A stretch of 64,000 nt of DNA from Begonia masoniana. Its lineage: Eukaryota; Streptophyta; Magnoliopsida; Cucurbitales; Begoniaceae. The stretch covers positions 47,457,646 through 47,521,645 of the forward strand of contig CM039508.1 of assembly GCA_022432975.1 (NCBI GenBank), in the 5' to 3' direction. The position numbers and the translations under genes are program-made. The notes under the pieces were generated by a model, which was not told the DNA's origin, searched no databases, and saw only the letters and a list, made by a program, of their open reading frames with translations. Below, one piece after another: positions 12,744 to 23,938 of the stretch; position 1 is the first letter of the stretch, and each line of letters opens with the position of its first letter.

Positions 12744-15700
12744 ATGGAGGGAAAGGATTGCAACTCACAGCGCATCGATTTGCTACGAAAAATCAGAGGT
12801 CAAAGATATTAAACGATGGAAGCAAGTTCAAATGAACAGTTTCTTCACGTTTTAGAATTGATTCCAACTTTTGTTTGTTGACTGTAACTTTTGCTTTTCC
12901 GATTTCCGTTTACTTTTCAGAACTTACGAGATCTATCATCGTCGATCTTAGCAATGGAAGGATACCGATGATCTCCATTGATAAATTTCGTAGCTACTGC
13001 GCGAATTCCGATTCCAACTGGTCATTTTCATCTTTGTATCCTTCATATTGTTTCGAACTTGATCATTACATTTGAGTCTGAATCATGGCTCATGCATTTG
13101 CGAGTTTATATGATCACATAGGCGATCTGATTGAAATGAATAGGAACAGAATTTTTTTTTTTTTTTTTTTCAGTTAGGATGTCATCCTGTCTTTTAAAAA
13201 ATATCTGAAATAGCAATTGTTGGTTTGTATGCAGCTGTTGCCGGTGTGGTTTGCCAAAAGGCATGGAGATTCTTACTTTTCGAAATCCAAACCAGTTACG
13301 CAGATTAGGTGAGTTCATTCGTGGCAACGTAATTTTTGCCACTTCATGATTAATCTTTGAAGATGCCATGAAAATAACACTACGGGATGTATTATTGATT
13401 CTACTCTCATCTCTTAGATGCCTTCCTCAGAGTTTTACTCATTGTCCAGCAGCTTCTGCTAGAAAATAGACATGGATCAAAGAGAGACATATATTACATG
13501 CATCCTTCCTTATTTTCTGGTATCATTCTACTGTAACATGATCGAATTAGCGTATTTAATTTTTTCTTTTTCTGAGAATCAAGATCACTATATTTCTACC
13601 CATTCTAGTTTCCGACAGCTTGTTTTAAGTGATTTTGGAAAGTTCTATTCACTTCATTACGTGAGGATTCCCTAGTTTTCTGCTTGAATTCCTTTGGTAT
13701 ATATAATCATGTAATGTAGTATTATGTTATTTTATTACAGAGCAGACAGTTGTAGATCAGGCAATCAATGATATATGTATTATTTTTCAATGCAGCCGCC
13801 ATGATTTGAATGTGGTATATATTTCCATTCTTTAATAAATCATCTTTTCTCGTATTTAGATTTATTATATCGTGTTGATCAATGGGTTTCTATATGGAAT
13901 ATAGTACAATTACAATGTTAGACGTTGTTGATGGATTTAACATGGGATGCTTTACTAGATTTGGAAGTCTAGATTTCCAGTGTTGTTATTTTGAATATGT
14001 TATTAGTTCTTCCTTTCAGCAATCATTCCCATGTCTTAGATTCAGGGTACACGACTCCATGTGGGTGGTGTTGTAGGTTTAGCATGTTATTTATGGCTAT
14101 TCTGGTCTCTACACCTCATAAGGGGGTGGACTTGAAAATTTCTTCAAGTGTTTCCTTAATGTTTCACTCTATTCAATGCTTTTGATGTGAAAGTTTAAAG
14201 TATGTGTATGAGATGTGACGGTCATTTCGGCTTGCTTTCTTTTGACAGGTCTCTGTTGGAAAAGGGTGCGTCATGAAAAGCGCACATCTGCTTATGGCAG
14301 TAGACATTATTTTTTAACATTCTCTTATTGTTACTCTTCTCAATAAGTGGACAGAGCCACCAAAAAATAAATGATGGTAATTTCCACAACGATTCACTAG
14401 TCTTTTTTTTTCAGATTGGTAATGGGATGGTTAAGATTTTTGCAAGCCGGAAGGAGATTTGATTGCATAAAAGAGCCTAACACGGTAAGGAGAAATTTTT
14501 ATTATACAAGTACTGGCTTTTTTACCGTTTAATTTTTTTTTCTAACCTCACTTTCTACTCCTGGTATAATTTAAGGCCCACCATATTCCAGTTCAAGTTC
14601 AAGAAATTAAAGGTTTTCCGATGAGTTATGATGAATTTAATTTTGCTAATGCATAATGCTTCCGAATTTCTGCTAAGTTAGACCTGGAAGTGATCATTTT
14701 ATTTTCATAGAACTTGGAAAATTTCTCAAACTTACATGCAGATATTGTTTGTGCTGCCCTCTACATTCTTGTTGTGGAGAAAGAATCAGGTAAACTGTAG
14801 GATCAGTTACCTAAGTTTGATTTCTGAGGTTATTTTCAGTTTTAGACTGTTAACCATTATGACTTCACAATGACAGTGTTTCAGCGATTGGCAAATGATC
14901 AGTTCTGCAGCAGAAATCGTTGTATTGTCATAACAGTAAGTCTGCCTTTTGTTTGAGATTTTAGATTTGAGATCGATAAAAATTAAAGTTTTTTCTATTT
15001 TTTGCAGGGATGTGGATATCCAGATATTCCAACAAGAAGGTAGTGATCCTAGGTCCTATATGAGCCACATGCATATATGATGCTTTCGGTCTCTGAAAAA
15101 TGTTTTTATGTCTATACCTACTGATTTTTTCTTAAAAGGTTTTTGAGGCTTCTCATTGATAAGCTGTCTCTACCTGCCTATTGCTTGGTAGATTGTGACC
15201 CATATGGCTTTGACATCATGACAACATATCGATTTGGTTCCATGGTTAGGCTTTTCCATGAATAACTTGTGATTATTTTGGCATGTAATTTCCTTTTAAG
15301 CACATTCAATGTAGAAAATACCGATATTGAAGAATTAAAAATACCTACGCTCAAACTGAATTGTTTTTTTCGTATGGGTGTTTTTATCCTGCTTCTATTT
15401 TTAAGAAAATGGCCTATGATGCAAAGTATTTAAAGATCCCAGAGATACGCTGGCTCGGTGTTTTTCCTTCAGATTCTGAAAAATACCATCTTCCAAAGCA
15501 ATGCCTTCTTCCTTTGACAGACAAAGGTGAGAGAAGTCAATGATAGCTCTATTGTTTAAAGAGTTTTGAATACACTCTCTTGTAATCGTAACTTATGGGG
15601 GAAATTTTTGTTCCAGATAGAAAGAAGGCCGAAGCAATGCTACTTAGGTGCTACCTTCGAAGAGAAGAACCACAGTGGAGGTAAAAACTTCTACCAATTT

Positions 15701-15912
15701 TTTACTATTTTATTTATCATCATGCCATCCTTGTTTTGTGGGCTCTAATAATTTTAATATTGAGATCCAATTCATTCTGCGAAAGGTTGGAATTGTGCTT
15801 GATGATTCAAAGAGGTGTGAAATTCGAGATTGAAGCGCTATCTGTTTGCAAGCTTTCCTTTTTGTCGGAGGATTACATACCATCAAAGATTCACGAAATT
15901 CTCAACATGTAA
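12744..15912 (+). CDS. SPO11-1: SPO11-1, meiotic double-strand-break topoisomerase-like transesterase
   Basis: SPO11-1 makes programmed meiotic DNA breaks by attacking DNA with a tyrosine, together with SPO11-2 and MTOPVIB. Fifteen exons can be read: 12744-12798, 12921-13020, 13235-13308, 13418-13519, 13741-13814, 14249-14265, 14415-14484, 14576-14612, 14742-14789, 14877-14935, 15008-15039, 15139-15244, 15406-15526, 15617-15680 and 15786-15912. All are joined at GT-AG sites with consistent phase. They sum to 1086 nt and 361 residues. The catalytic Tyr is in RDIYYMHP (Tyr102-Tyr103; Tyr103 by family numbering). Toprim residues are Glu189 in VVEKE and the DCD at 241-243. The ending is YIPSKIHEILNM. 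The start is fixed by MEGKDCNSQ and the exon-1 donor. There is no frame break. Exon 6 is only 17 nt. Confidence 0.95.
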
Positions 15913-17900
15913 CATTATTTACGTCCTCTAGTTAAACCTTGGATTTTTCATGATACATGCTTTGAACAATATGCTTGACATCTCTAAAGCTATGATTGTC
16001 TTAACCTCGTGCCATCAATTATTCCCAAATATAAATGCACATATATCAAATGCAGTGATGATTTCAGTGATAGTTGATGTCAAGGAGCTGAATGATAATA
16101 AATGTTTTTCAAAGGAAAGTCGACTAACTCATCAATCTCTCAACTGCTTGACATGCGTGAAACGATTGGCATTTATCGAGGTAAATATAGATTATTTTGC
16201 TTTTATACTGTGTTGGTAAAATACAATCTTGATTCATTTTTCACCTTACAATATTCATACTCTTCGGTTATCAAAACAAATACATTCAACTGGAATCCAT
16301 GTTTTTACAAATGAATTGATCAATAGTTGATAGAGTCAACGATAGATTTGATTTATTTGTTAGTCAACCATAGATTTTTTTCCCCTTGCTTAGAATGAGT
16401 ATTACAACGTAAGAAAAAAGTTATTTTTGGAGGATTCCACATTTGACAAAGGAAAAGTATACTATAGCTTGGGATTTGCGAGGGAGAGTTTCTAAATTCA
16501 TGAAAATAGGTATTTTTTAAGAGTTAATTGTTTCTTACTACTTTGGAAAGCATATTGCTTTTTAGCATCATTACAGTATATGTTCCAAATAGTGGTCTAG
16601 AGAATCTTAATCTTAATCATGTCTTACACACTTTTCACTTAGTCGTTGTCATTTTCCTTCCCCATGAAGAAAAAAGAGAGGATATTTCAGTGAGGGGCAG
16701 TCCTACTAGCAATCCAAGTGTTCAAACTCAAGGACTCCCTTAGTCATATCACTTCTAATTTCTTCAAATCTAATTGCTGTTAGTTTGTCATCTATATCTA
16801 TTGGAAACTTCTCCTCGTCTCTTCAAACCTGTTGCTCTTGTGTCTAGTAAATCTATAATGTGTCTACGAGATTTATAACAATTTATATTCCATGTGAGAA
16901 AATAGAAATACGTCTATTTTGTCGAATTTCCCTGTCATAGAAGAATCATAAGAAGGATTTGGGACATAGACGTTCTTCACTGGGTAATGGCTATGTTACT
17001 TAGCATTATTATCATAGTTGGACTATTAAAGTTAAAATATGTAATTAGATTGGCATATGCAACATATTGCTTCATGTAATTCTACATCCATCTAATGACA
17101 AAGTGACATTGCTTTTGTTAGAATCCCAAACAAGATCAAGCATGAAGAGTTGCATTTTATGTTTAGTGGAATTGTAAAATGAAAAGAGAAAGTAGAAGAA
17201 ATGGTCTGGAGATTCACGTAGAAAATCTTTACGAAAAAAATCACAGGCAAAAAAGAAAATTCACTGTAAAATAAAATACAGAATTTTTAGTACGATTAAC
17301 AATAAGAATGATCTGACACAAACTTTAGATAAACAAAGATACGAAATAAATAGAATTCATATTGTGGGGGGTCTATCGGCCTGATCGCTTTGTTTACTTT
17401 TTAAAAATATTAATAATTTAGTTCTTCAATTATGTCCTGCTGTGAGCGACAAGTATGACAAAAAAATAGACTTTGGTTCATATTTGGAAATTAGATATAT
17501 TTAGTGTGATGTAATGTTATTTAGATTACAAAAAAACTTTACTTTATAAATCCATTTTTCAAAACAAAATAAATACTGAAACACAGATAAGTTGTTAAAA
17601 TTTATTTGTTGCTTAAAATCCTGTCCTGTAATTGATTAAAATTGTGTCTTTATTTTTATCTATTTATGTGTTAAAGACGAATTAGGATGATCTTGTTTCG
17701 TATAGCTGAAGTAGGGGTGAGTACGGTTTCAGTTTGGTTCCACTCTATAATTGTGACCGACGGTATCATGGACTCGGAACCGGTAGCAGGAAGAGGCTGA
17801 GAACGAAAGAAAATTATGAATTTAGGAGGGAGTTGGGGGGAAAAATAAAGAAAATAGAACAGAACTTAATTAGACAAAGAAAAGATGTTCTTGGAAGTGC
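15913..17900. other. intergenic; possible hAT end at 17710-17790
   Basis: 3' flank of SPO11-1, then AT-rich DNA without a recognisable gene. Around 17712, TAGGGGTGAGTACGG followed by GGTTTCAG/CCGGTAGC resembles a plant hAT terminus with its GGTTCGG-type subterminal sequence, but no partner end was found. Confidence 0.35.
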
Positions 17901-18623
17901 TTAATTACTTGATATTAACACTAATTGTGGTTGATTTTGAGCTTCTGTTCTGATTTCCTCCTTCATCCTTCTAATAAACTCATCAAATTTTCTGTTTAAT
18001 TCTTCTGCACTCACTCCCTCATTCCCTTCTTCTTCCTCTTCTTCATTAGAACTGACATTTTCTTCTGATTTTTCTTCATCCCCGTCTATGGCCATTTCCA
18101 AAACCTTAATTCTGCTTCCCCCATCCTTCTCTAATAATGGGTATACGGTTTCCATTGTTACATCTGGTGCAGACCCATTGCTCTGAACTAAAACTTCTCT
18201 CCCCATCAATGGTATTTCCTTCTCCACCATTAAAGAACCAGCCATTGAGATATTCTCGCAAGCTCTGAGGATTTCGTCGTTTCGATTGGAGGTCGACAGA
18301 GATCTGATCAAACCGGAGTATTTGGCGAGGAAAACAAGGAGGCCATTGCAGAGGAGAAATATGTAGTTCTTGTCAATGGCGTGGCTGAGCTGATGGAAAT
18401 CAAGCCAAGACGATTGAGCAAAGAAGATGGAGAACAGAGAAACCGAGAATATCAATTGGGTTATTATCTTCACAATCTCCACGTTCTTGAGCTTAACGAA
18501 GGCTTGCTTGTGTTGGTCCTCTAAATCATCCCTCATCTCTCTTCTTTTGGCTGCAAACAAACACTTGCTTTGCGTAGAAAAAAACTGATAAGTTTGAGCT
18601 TTAGAGAGTCTTGTAAGCTGCAT
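17901..18623 (-). CDS. DUF761-type membrane protein
   Basis: A single-exon ORF of 240 residues from an ATG at 18623. Two hydrophobic segments occur (about 52-70, IVKIITQLIFSVSLFSIFF, and 86-104, NYIFLLCNGLLVFLAKYSG). A polar region follows, then a long acidic run (NEEEEEEGNEG). The C-terminus is the hallmark ELNRKFDEFIRRMKEEIR of DUF761 (cotton-fibre-expressed-protein) members. That family is plant-specific, with roles suggested in growth and stress, but no biochemical activity is established. The gene looks intact. Confidence 0.75.
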   Translation of the reverse strand: MQLTRLSKAQTYQFFSTQSKCLFAAKRREMRDDLEDQHKQAFVKLKNVEIVKIITQLIFSVSLFSIFFAQSSWLDFHQLSHAIDKNYIFLLCNGLLVFLAKYSGLIRSLSTSNRNDEILRACENISMAGSLMVEKEIPLMGREVLVQSNGSAPDVTMETVYPLLEKDGGSRIKVLEMAIDGDEEKSEENVSSNEEEEEEGNEGVSAEELNRKFDEFIRRMKEEIRTEAQNQPQLVLISSN

Positions 18624-20085
18624 AGAAATGGAGGTTCATGAAACTGGAACTAGATGACGAGACTCATATACAGAATAGAATCCCATAATGAGTGGATTTA
18701 AAGACTTGCCCATTTTGTTGATAATGTCTTTAATTGCCCTAAAAAGTGGGCTATCCACCGGTAACCCATTTAAAGGGGTACTCTTAGGTGTCACTAGTTA
18801 AAGGAAGAGCTTTCTTCAAGTTTAGCCATCTTAGATTGACTTAATTATGAAGATATTGTAGACACTATTTCCATTTGGATCGGACCACACTCTCACTTTT
18901 AGTGATTAGAGTTTTTTAGTCACTCATGTGAATTCTGCTTCAGTTGTAAAATTCATTGTACTTTAATTTTTCTGTAATGAAATTTTCATTTTTTTAAAAT
19001 TTTTGGTCTCTGGTTTTTGTATTTTAATTTTCAGTATCATTGTCAGATGTTTGTTAGTGATATGAAATGAGTGTACATTTTTGGCACCGATTATCATATT
19101 TTCTTTTAGAGTATCAATGTGGTTAGTAATTATTGATGTTGGTTAGTGATCTAAAATGGGTATTCATTCTTACCTTCATGTCTACATATTCCAATAATGA
19201 TAGCTTAGGGAAGTTGAAATTCAACCACTTCCACTCCACAAACATAACTCATTCTACTCTAACCACTTTATCCATCATTTTGGCTTACTTCTCCTTATCC
19301 TCTTGATTTCTTTTTGAATTTCTTTTTGTTTGTTGTAATTTAATTTTATTGAAATTCAGATAGAAGGAACTAATATAGTCTACCAATACCAACACCAACA
19401 TCATACTAATAAAACATACAAAGTTACAATAATTAACAACATAACCTTAAACTATGAGGTTGTTATCAAATTCGCTCTTAAACTATATTCGTTAATAAAA
19501 CACACTTACATTATGTTTATTTACCAAAACAACTATCATCGTCTAGTTTTCTGTTAATAATTTGTTCATACAAATGCCCGCATATGCATGATGGGCTTCA
19601 GCGGTGCGCGCCTACATTTAAGTTTTCAGGCTTCTTCGATAGAGAGCATTTTTAACTCCATTCGCCAGAGCCCGCGCAAATTTACGAGCTTCCGTGGCGG
19701 GCGCCAGCGATAGAGAGTACTTTCAACTCCATTTGCGGGAGCCCCCACAAATCCGCGAGCTTTCATAGTGGGCGCCTGCGTTAGGAAAATTGAGCATCCA
19801 CATAGGGTTGTTTGGTTAGTGGAGTATAGTTTAATGGTGATTTTGATAACGAACATAGTTTATGAACAAGTTTGTTTGTGACCTCATTATTTGAAAGTTT
19901 TTTTGTTAATTGTCCTAAAAATTATAATGTAACTCGTGTAACTTTATGTGTATTTTCAGAATCAACGAGAAACATAAAAAACACATCAAATTCTAAGAAC
20001 ATATTCTATTTCTTGTTTTGCATTGCTTTACATCTTCACACAAGTGTAATTCACTAAATTGAGATCTAATACGAATTTAGTTTAA
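18624..20085. other. intergenic, contains a 71-bp GC-rich tandem repeat
   Basis: AT-rich flank with no gene seen, apart from the GC-rich repeat at 19637-19780 listed separately. Confidence 0.4.
19637..19780. repeat. two tandem copies of a 71-bp GC-rich unit
   Basis: Units start at CGATAGAGAG (19637 and 19708) and run through AACTCCATT, GAGCCC and GAGCTT to GGCGCC. The copies are clearly alike but diverged. Related GC-rich sequence (GGTGCGCGCC) lies just upstream near 19603. It stands out from the surrounding AT-rich DNA. The family is not recognised. Confidence 0.65.
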
Positions 20086-20381
20086 CTAATTAGCTAATCC
20101 AAGCACTCATGGTATTATTATGAATATACAAACCAAAACTATGAAAGCCTAAAAATATACACACCCAATTGAGGTGTCCTAAGTACACGATCTAATAGAT
20201 CGTTGTATCGAATAGCTGGATCATAATCTCTTACCATAAAAATGGTTGCATGAGCAACAATACCAACTATGAGAAATCCACCAATCCACAAATGATGCGT
20301 GAATAATGACACTTGTGTACCATAATCAATAGCTAAATATGGATAAGGGGGCATCGAATACATATCTAATTAGCTAATCCA
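20086..20381 (-). pseudogene. psaA: nuclear plastid insert: psaA fragment flanked by 16-bp direct repeats
   Basis: Minus-strand translation of 20363-20170 matches photosystem I P700 apoprotein A1: [49 protein letters not shown]. About 19-20 bases of the expected plastid sequence (around the HRDAIIS codons) are missing after LLDRVLR. psaA sequence then continues in nucleotide order to YIHNNTMSA near 20102. CTAATTAGCTAATCCA occurs exactly at 20086-20101 and 20366-20381, bracketing the insert. The fragment is non-functional: it is truncated at both ends, has an internal deletion and carries substitutions. Confidence 0.88.
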
Positions 20382-21109
20382 CTCTCAAAAAACAAAACTC
20401 ATTTGTTCTTTCTTATCTTTATTTTTGAGAATTTGACTAGCAAAAGACTGATGAAATATTCTCTTCCACTTTAAATTAAAAGAAAAGAATAAAGTTTAGT
20501 TTTATCTTTTTCCTTTTTGTTTGTTTCATGTGAAGATTTTTAGACGTGGCATACCTTCACTTGTTGTTTTATATGTTTTTGTGACAAACGTCTAATTGTC
20601 GATTTTGTGAAAATTGAAGTGACAACACTAGTAATTGATCAACCCTAGTGTCACACTCTTTCAATCTGACATCAAATGCTTAAATATATCAACAAGAATA
20701 ATCTTAGGTTTATCTTATATTTTTACCTTTTAAGGTGTCAATTATTGATTAGTATAATTTTTATTTTATTTAGTTATAATCTATTATATTAATTACATTG
20801 AGCAATGATTGACACTTCATAAGGTGACAATTAAAAAATAAAATTAGAGAGCAAACTTAACATAACCTTTATTTTATTTTTTTATAAAATCATTAGACTA
20901 ATTCAAGGAGCGAAGACTATTAAAAGTTTTGTAACTAATTATTTGTTTTCCATATCCTTAATAGACATTTTGTGCGAGCTTGTTGCATGTATATCGTCAA
21001 GATTATGCTAATTTATTTATTTTTTGGTTTTTTTGATGCGACAAAACTAATATTAAGATCGATAATGTTATACTATAATTTTATCTTTTATAATAAAGTA
21101 ATGTTAGGT
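20382..21109. other. AT-rich intergenic DNA
   Basis: No gene was seen. A diverged inverted pair (AAGGTGTCAATTATTG near 20733 and CAATGATTGACAC near 20803) hints at an old MITE, but its ends could not be placed. Confidence 0.3.
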
Positions 21110-21275
21110 ATACAATCTAACCTCACGTCTTAGCGTGACACTTACATATAATTCATTTATTGGTATAATTATTATAATATAATATAAATAATTAAATTAA
21201 TTTAATAAATAAATTATTAAATTAATGATGTGTAAGTGTGATTCAAGATGTAAGATTAGTGTGTAAAATTAAAGT
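21110..21275. mobile_element. short AT-rich MITE
   Basis: The left arm (TACAATCTAACCTCACGTC, then GTGACACTTACATA) is matched by the reverse complement of the right arm near 21225-21275 (TACACACTAATCTTACATC, then CACACTTACACAT). The arms are about 60 bp and imperfect, around an AT-rich centre. The exact ends and target duplication were not settled. Confidence 0.45.
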
Positions 21276-21633
21276 GTAAATATAAAATTATTTTATGTAA
21301 TGTAATTTACGAGAAATAAAATATATATTTTTATTATATAGAAAAGAAATTGTTGATAATTGAGATATGCATAAATTCTAATTTTTAAGTAAAATACTTT
21401 TAAATTTATTTTACGGTTAGAACTAAATTAAACCCCAAAATATGAGTTTGTTTTTTTTAATTAACTCTTAAATTAAAAATTTTAACAACTAAAACCTTAA
21501 ACTATCTAAAATGTAACAAATCAAATCCTGACGAGATCACCATCCCTCGATCACCCCCCGATCTCAAATTGAAGCCGAGATCGGGAGATCGAGTTGAAGT
21601 GTTCGGGTTATTCACAATTTGGATAACCCACAC

Positions 21634-22560
21634 TGTCACACCCCTAAATTACCAGAGGCGGAAGCGCCGTATCAATGAGTCAAGATAGTTTATTTGACCG
21701 AGGTAAAACAAGTCACTATGCGAGTGTAGTGATCGGCATGGATGAGGAGCCGTGCTAAGAGCTTGGGCGAGATATCAAGCTAATGGTTGCAAGGCAAGGC
21801 AAGGCAAACGGGGCGATATGGGGCGCCCAAGGCAAGTTGGCCACACCACGAGTCCTCGACGTGGGGCAAAGTGCTGCGACAAGATCAACAAAGTCGTGTG
21901 TGGCAATGTCAAGTCAACCATGGTGCATAAAGACACGGGCCAAGGGCCCAAGGAAGGAGGGGCGAGGCATCCTCCTTAGGCATGCTAAAATATTCTAAGT
22001 GTTGGTGGGCACTCGAAACACGCGGGCTGGATCACTTGGAGTGGGGCAGTCCAAATCTGGGCGCTGGCCCAGACGCATATGGCGCTGGGTCGAGCGCTGG
22101 GCCGATGGGGCAGGCCCACGCAGGAAAGCAAAAGGGCATTTATGTTAGTGCTTCATTTATGTTAGTGCTATCATTCATGTTAGTGCTCTCATTTATGTTA
22201 GTGCTCTCATTTATGCTAGTGCTCTCATTTATGCTAGTGCTTGCACTTATGAGCATTCATGTACCATTTGTGTATAAATAGGGCCATGAGCAACCAAGCC
22301 AAAACACCAACCTCGAGTGGGAGAGTGTCTTGAGCATTGTGGTGAGCCGTGGAGATTTTTATGCCTAGTTCTCGTATTTGGAATACAAGAAGTTGGGATC
22401 GAGTTTCCCGTACTTGTGGTGTTATTTTATTCTCTTTCATCTTGCGTGTTTTCATTCGATCTTGATCCATTCATTTGTAGGCAGTTGACTGAGCCAAGTG
22501 CGAGTGCTTGGTTGCCATCACGGGGTGGAAAATTTTGGGAGCAAAGTTTGACCTGTGACA
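21634..22560 (+). repeat. 5' LTR of the TR-GAG element
   Basis: Begins TGTCACACCCC and ends CCTGTGACA. It includes TATAAATA near 22273 as a probable promoter element, and an 18-bp tandem repeat (CATTTATGTTAGTGCTCT type, about six copies, 22139-22250). It has one more repeat unit and 5 bp more of a GGCAA run than the right LTR. Confidence 0.92.
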
Positions 22561-22610
22561 ATTTGGTATCAGAGAGTTGTTTTTCGTGGAGCAAGATTGG
22601 TAAAAAGACG

Positions 22611-23730
22611 ATGATGAACGATTTAAAGGAGAGGGTGCTTCGGTTGGAAAATGTGGTGGGCGAGTCTCATGAAGGGGCGGAAGAGCTTATTCACGTTTGC
22701 CGGGCATCATGCCGTGTTAGTCGAGGAACTCACAACCCAACTTGCTGGTATGTCAGCTATTATGGAGGAACGTTATACTAGCATTACGAAAGATTTTGGT
22801 GCTTTGATGGAATCGGTAAAGGAGAGCCTTGACGAGTTTCATGAAACGATGACATGGGCAAAGACGGAGGTTAACTTGATCAAGAGAGCGATGGATAGTC
22901 CCAATGAGCGTGGGAGTACTCATCGGATCAAGGTGCCCGAACCCAAAACTTTTGATGGTGTCCGATCGGCCAAGGAAGTTGAGAACTTTCTTTGGGATAT
23001 GGAGCAGTATTTTCGTGCAAGTCATGTGGCAGAAGAAGACAAGGTGTCGGTTACCAGTATGTATCTAAATGGAGACGCAAAGCTTTAGTGGAGGACGCGA
23101 GTGTCCGAGGACCACATTGCGGGGAGGCCACAAATCGAGTCATGGGAGGTGCTTCGAAGGGAACTAAAGGATCAATTCCTACCTTGCAACACAGGGTGGT
23201 TGGCAAGGCAATCCCTCAAGAACCTAAGACACACTACAACCATTAGAGCCTATGTGTCCGAGTTCTCATCTTTAATGTTGGATATCCAAGGTATGTCGGA
23301 GGAAGACAAACTGTTTAACTTCGTTTCGGGGCTACAACCATGGGCGCAAACCGAGATGCGTAGGCATGGAGTTACGGAGGTATCTTCTGCCATGGCCACC
23401 GCCGAAAGATTGGTAGACATTGTGGGATCATCCAAGGGAAGAGGGCCAGAAAACAAAGAGGAGAAGGCACATAATTGCAAACCGAGCAAACCTTTTGAGG
23501 GCAAGGCGGTTGTGGAAGCAAACACATCAAAGAGAGGTGATGTGGTGAGGAAGGGTCTCATGGGGGGATGCTTCATTTGCGAGGGACCACACCGTGCGAG
23601 AGATTGCCCTACCAAACAAAGGTTGAATGCCCTTTTTGAGAAAAAGGAAAGTGAGGAGCAAGTGAAAGACGCTTACGAGGGAGATGGGAGCATAGTGCGG
23701 TCTTCTCCTCTCCAATCCATTGAGAACTAA
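22611..23730 (+). pseudogene. Ty3/gypsy gag with one frameshift and one nonsense codon
   Basis: From ATGATGAAC at 22611, the N-terminal coiled-coil-like segment (LKERVLRLENVVGES) reads in one frame to about 22690. It then continues in another frame as VLVEELTTQLAGM, the gag core (RIKVPEPKTFDG, ENFLWDMEQYF, LFNFVSGLQPWAQTEM) and a CCHC knuckle CFICEGPHRARDC (C-x2-C-x3-H-x4-C). An in-frame TAG at 23086-23088 falls where Trp is expected (AKL-stop-WRTR), fitting a TGG to TAG change. Gag packages element RNA into virus-like particles. This copy cannot make full-length Gag without suppression or repair. Confidence 0.88.
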
Positions 23731-23938
23731 TTTGGCGCAACACCCCGTCGACGCAGCCTAAGCGAGTCGGATTTGCTGCAACACTTAGACTCGACATCGA
23801 CGAAGGGGCCAATTAGAAGTGCATGGAGAAGGGTGCACGAGCGAGGGACAACTTTCGGAAATGTACTTAGAGAAGTATTCAGGAAGCTGTTATGAGTGAT
23901 GTCGACGAGGACGTCGAATCAATTAAGTGGGGGAGGAT

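Noticed and set aside
12816..12877. ATG at 12816 as the SPO11-1 start
   Set aside because: No donor in the right phase follows it without creating a stop. The exon at 12744-12798 joins in phase to 12921 and matches the family N-terminus.
20139..20363. psaA ORF as a functional gene
   Set aside because: It is a truncated, internally deleted piece of a plastid gene in nuclear DNA.
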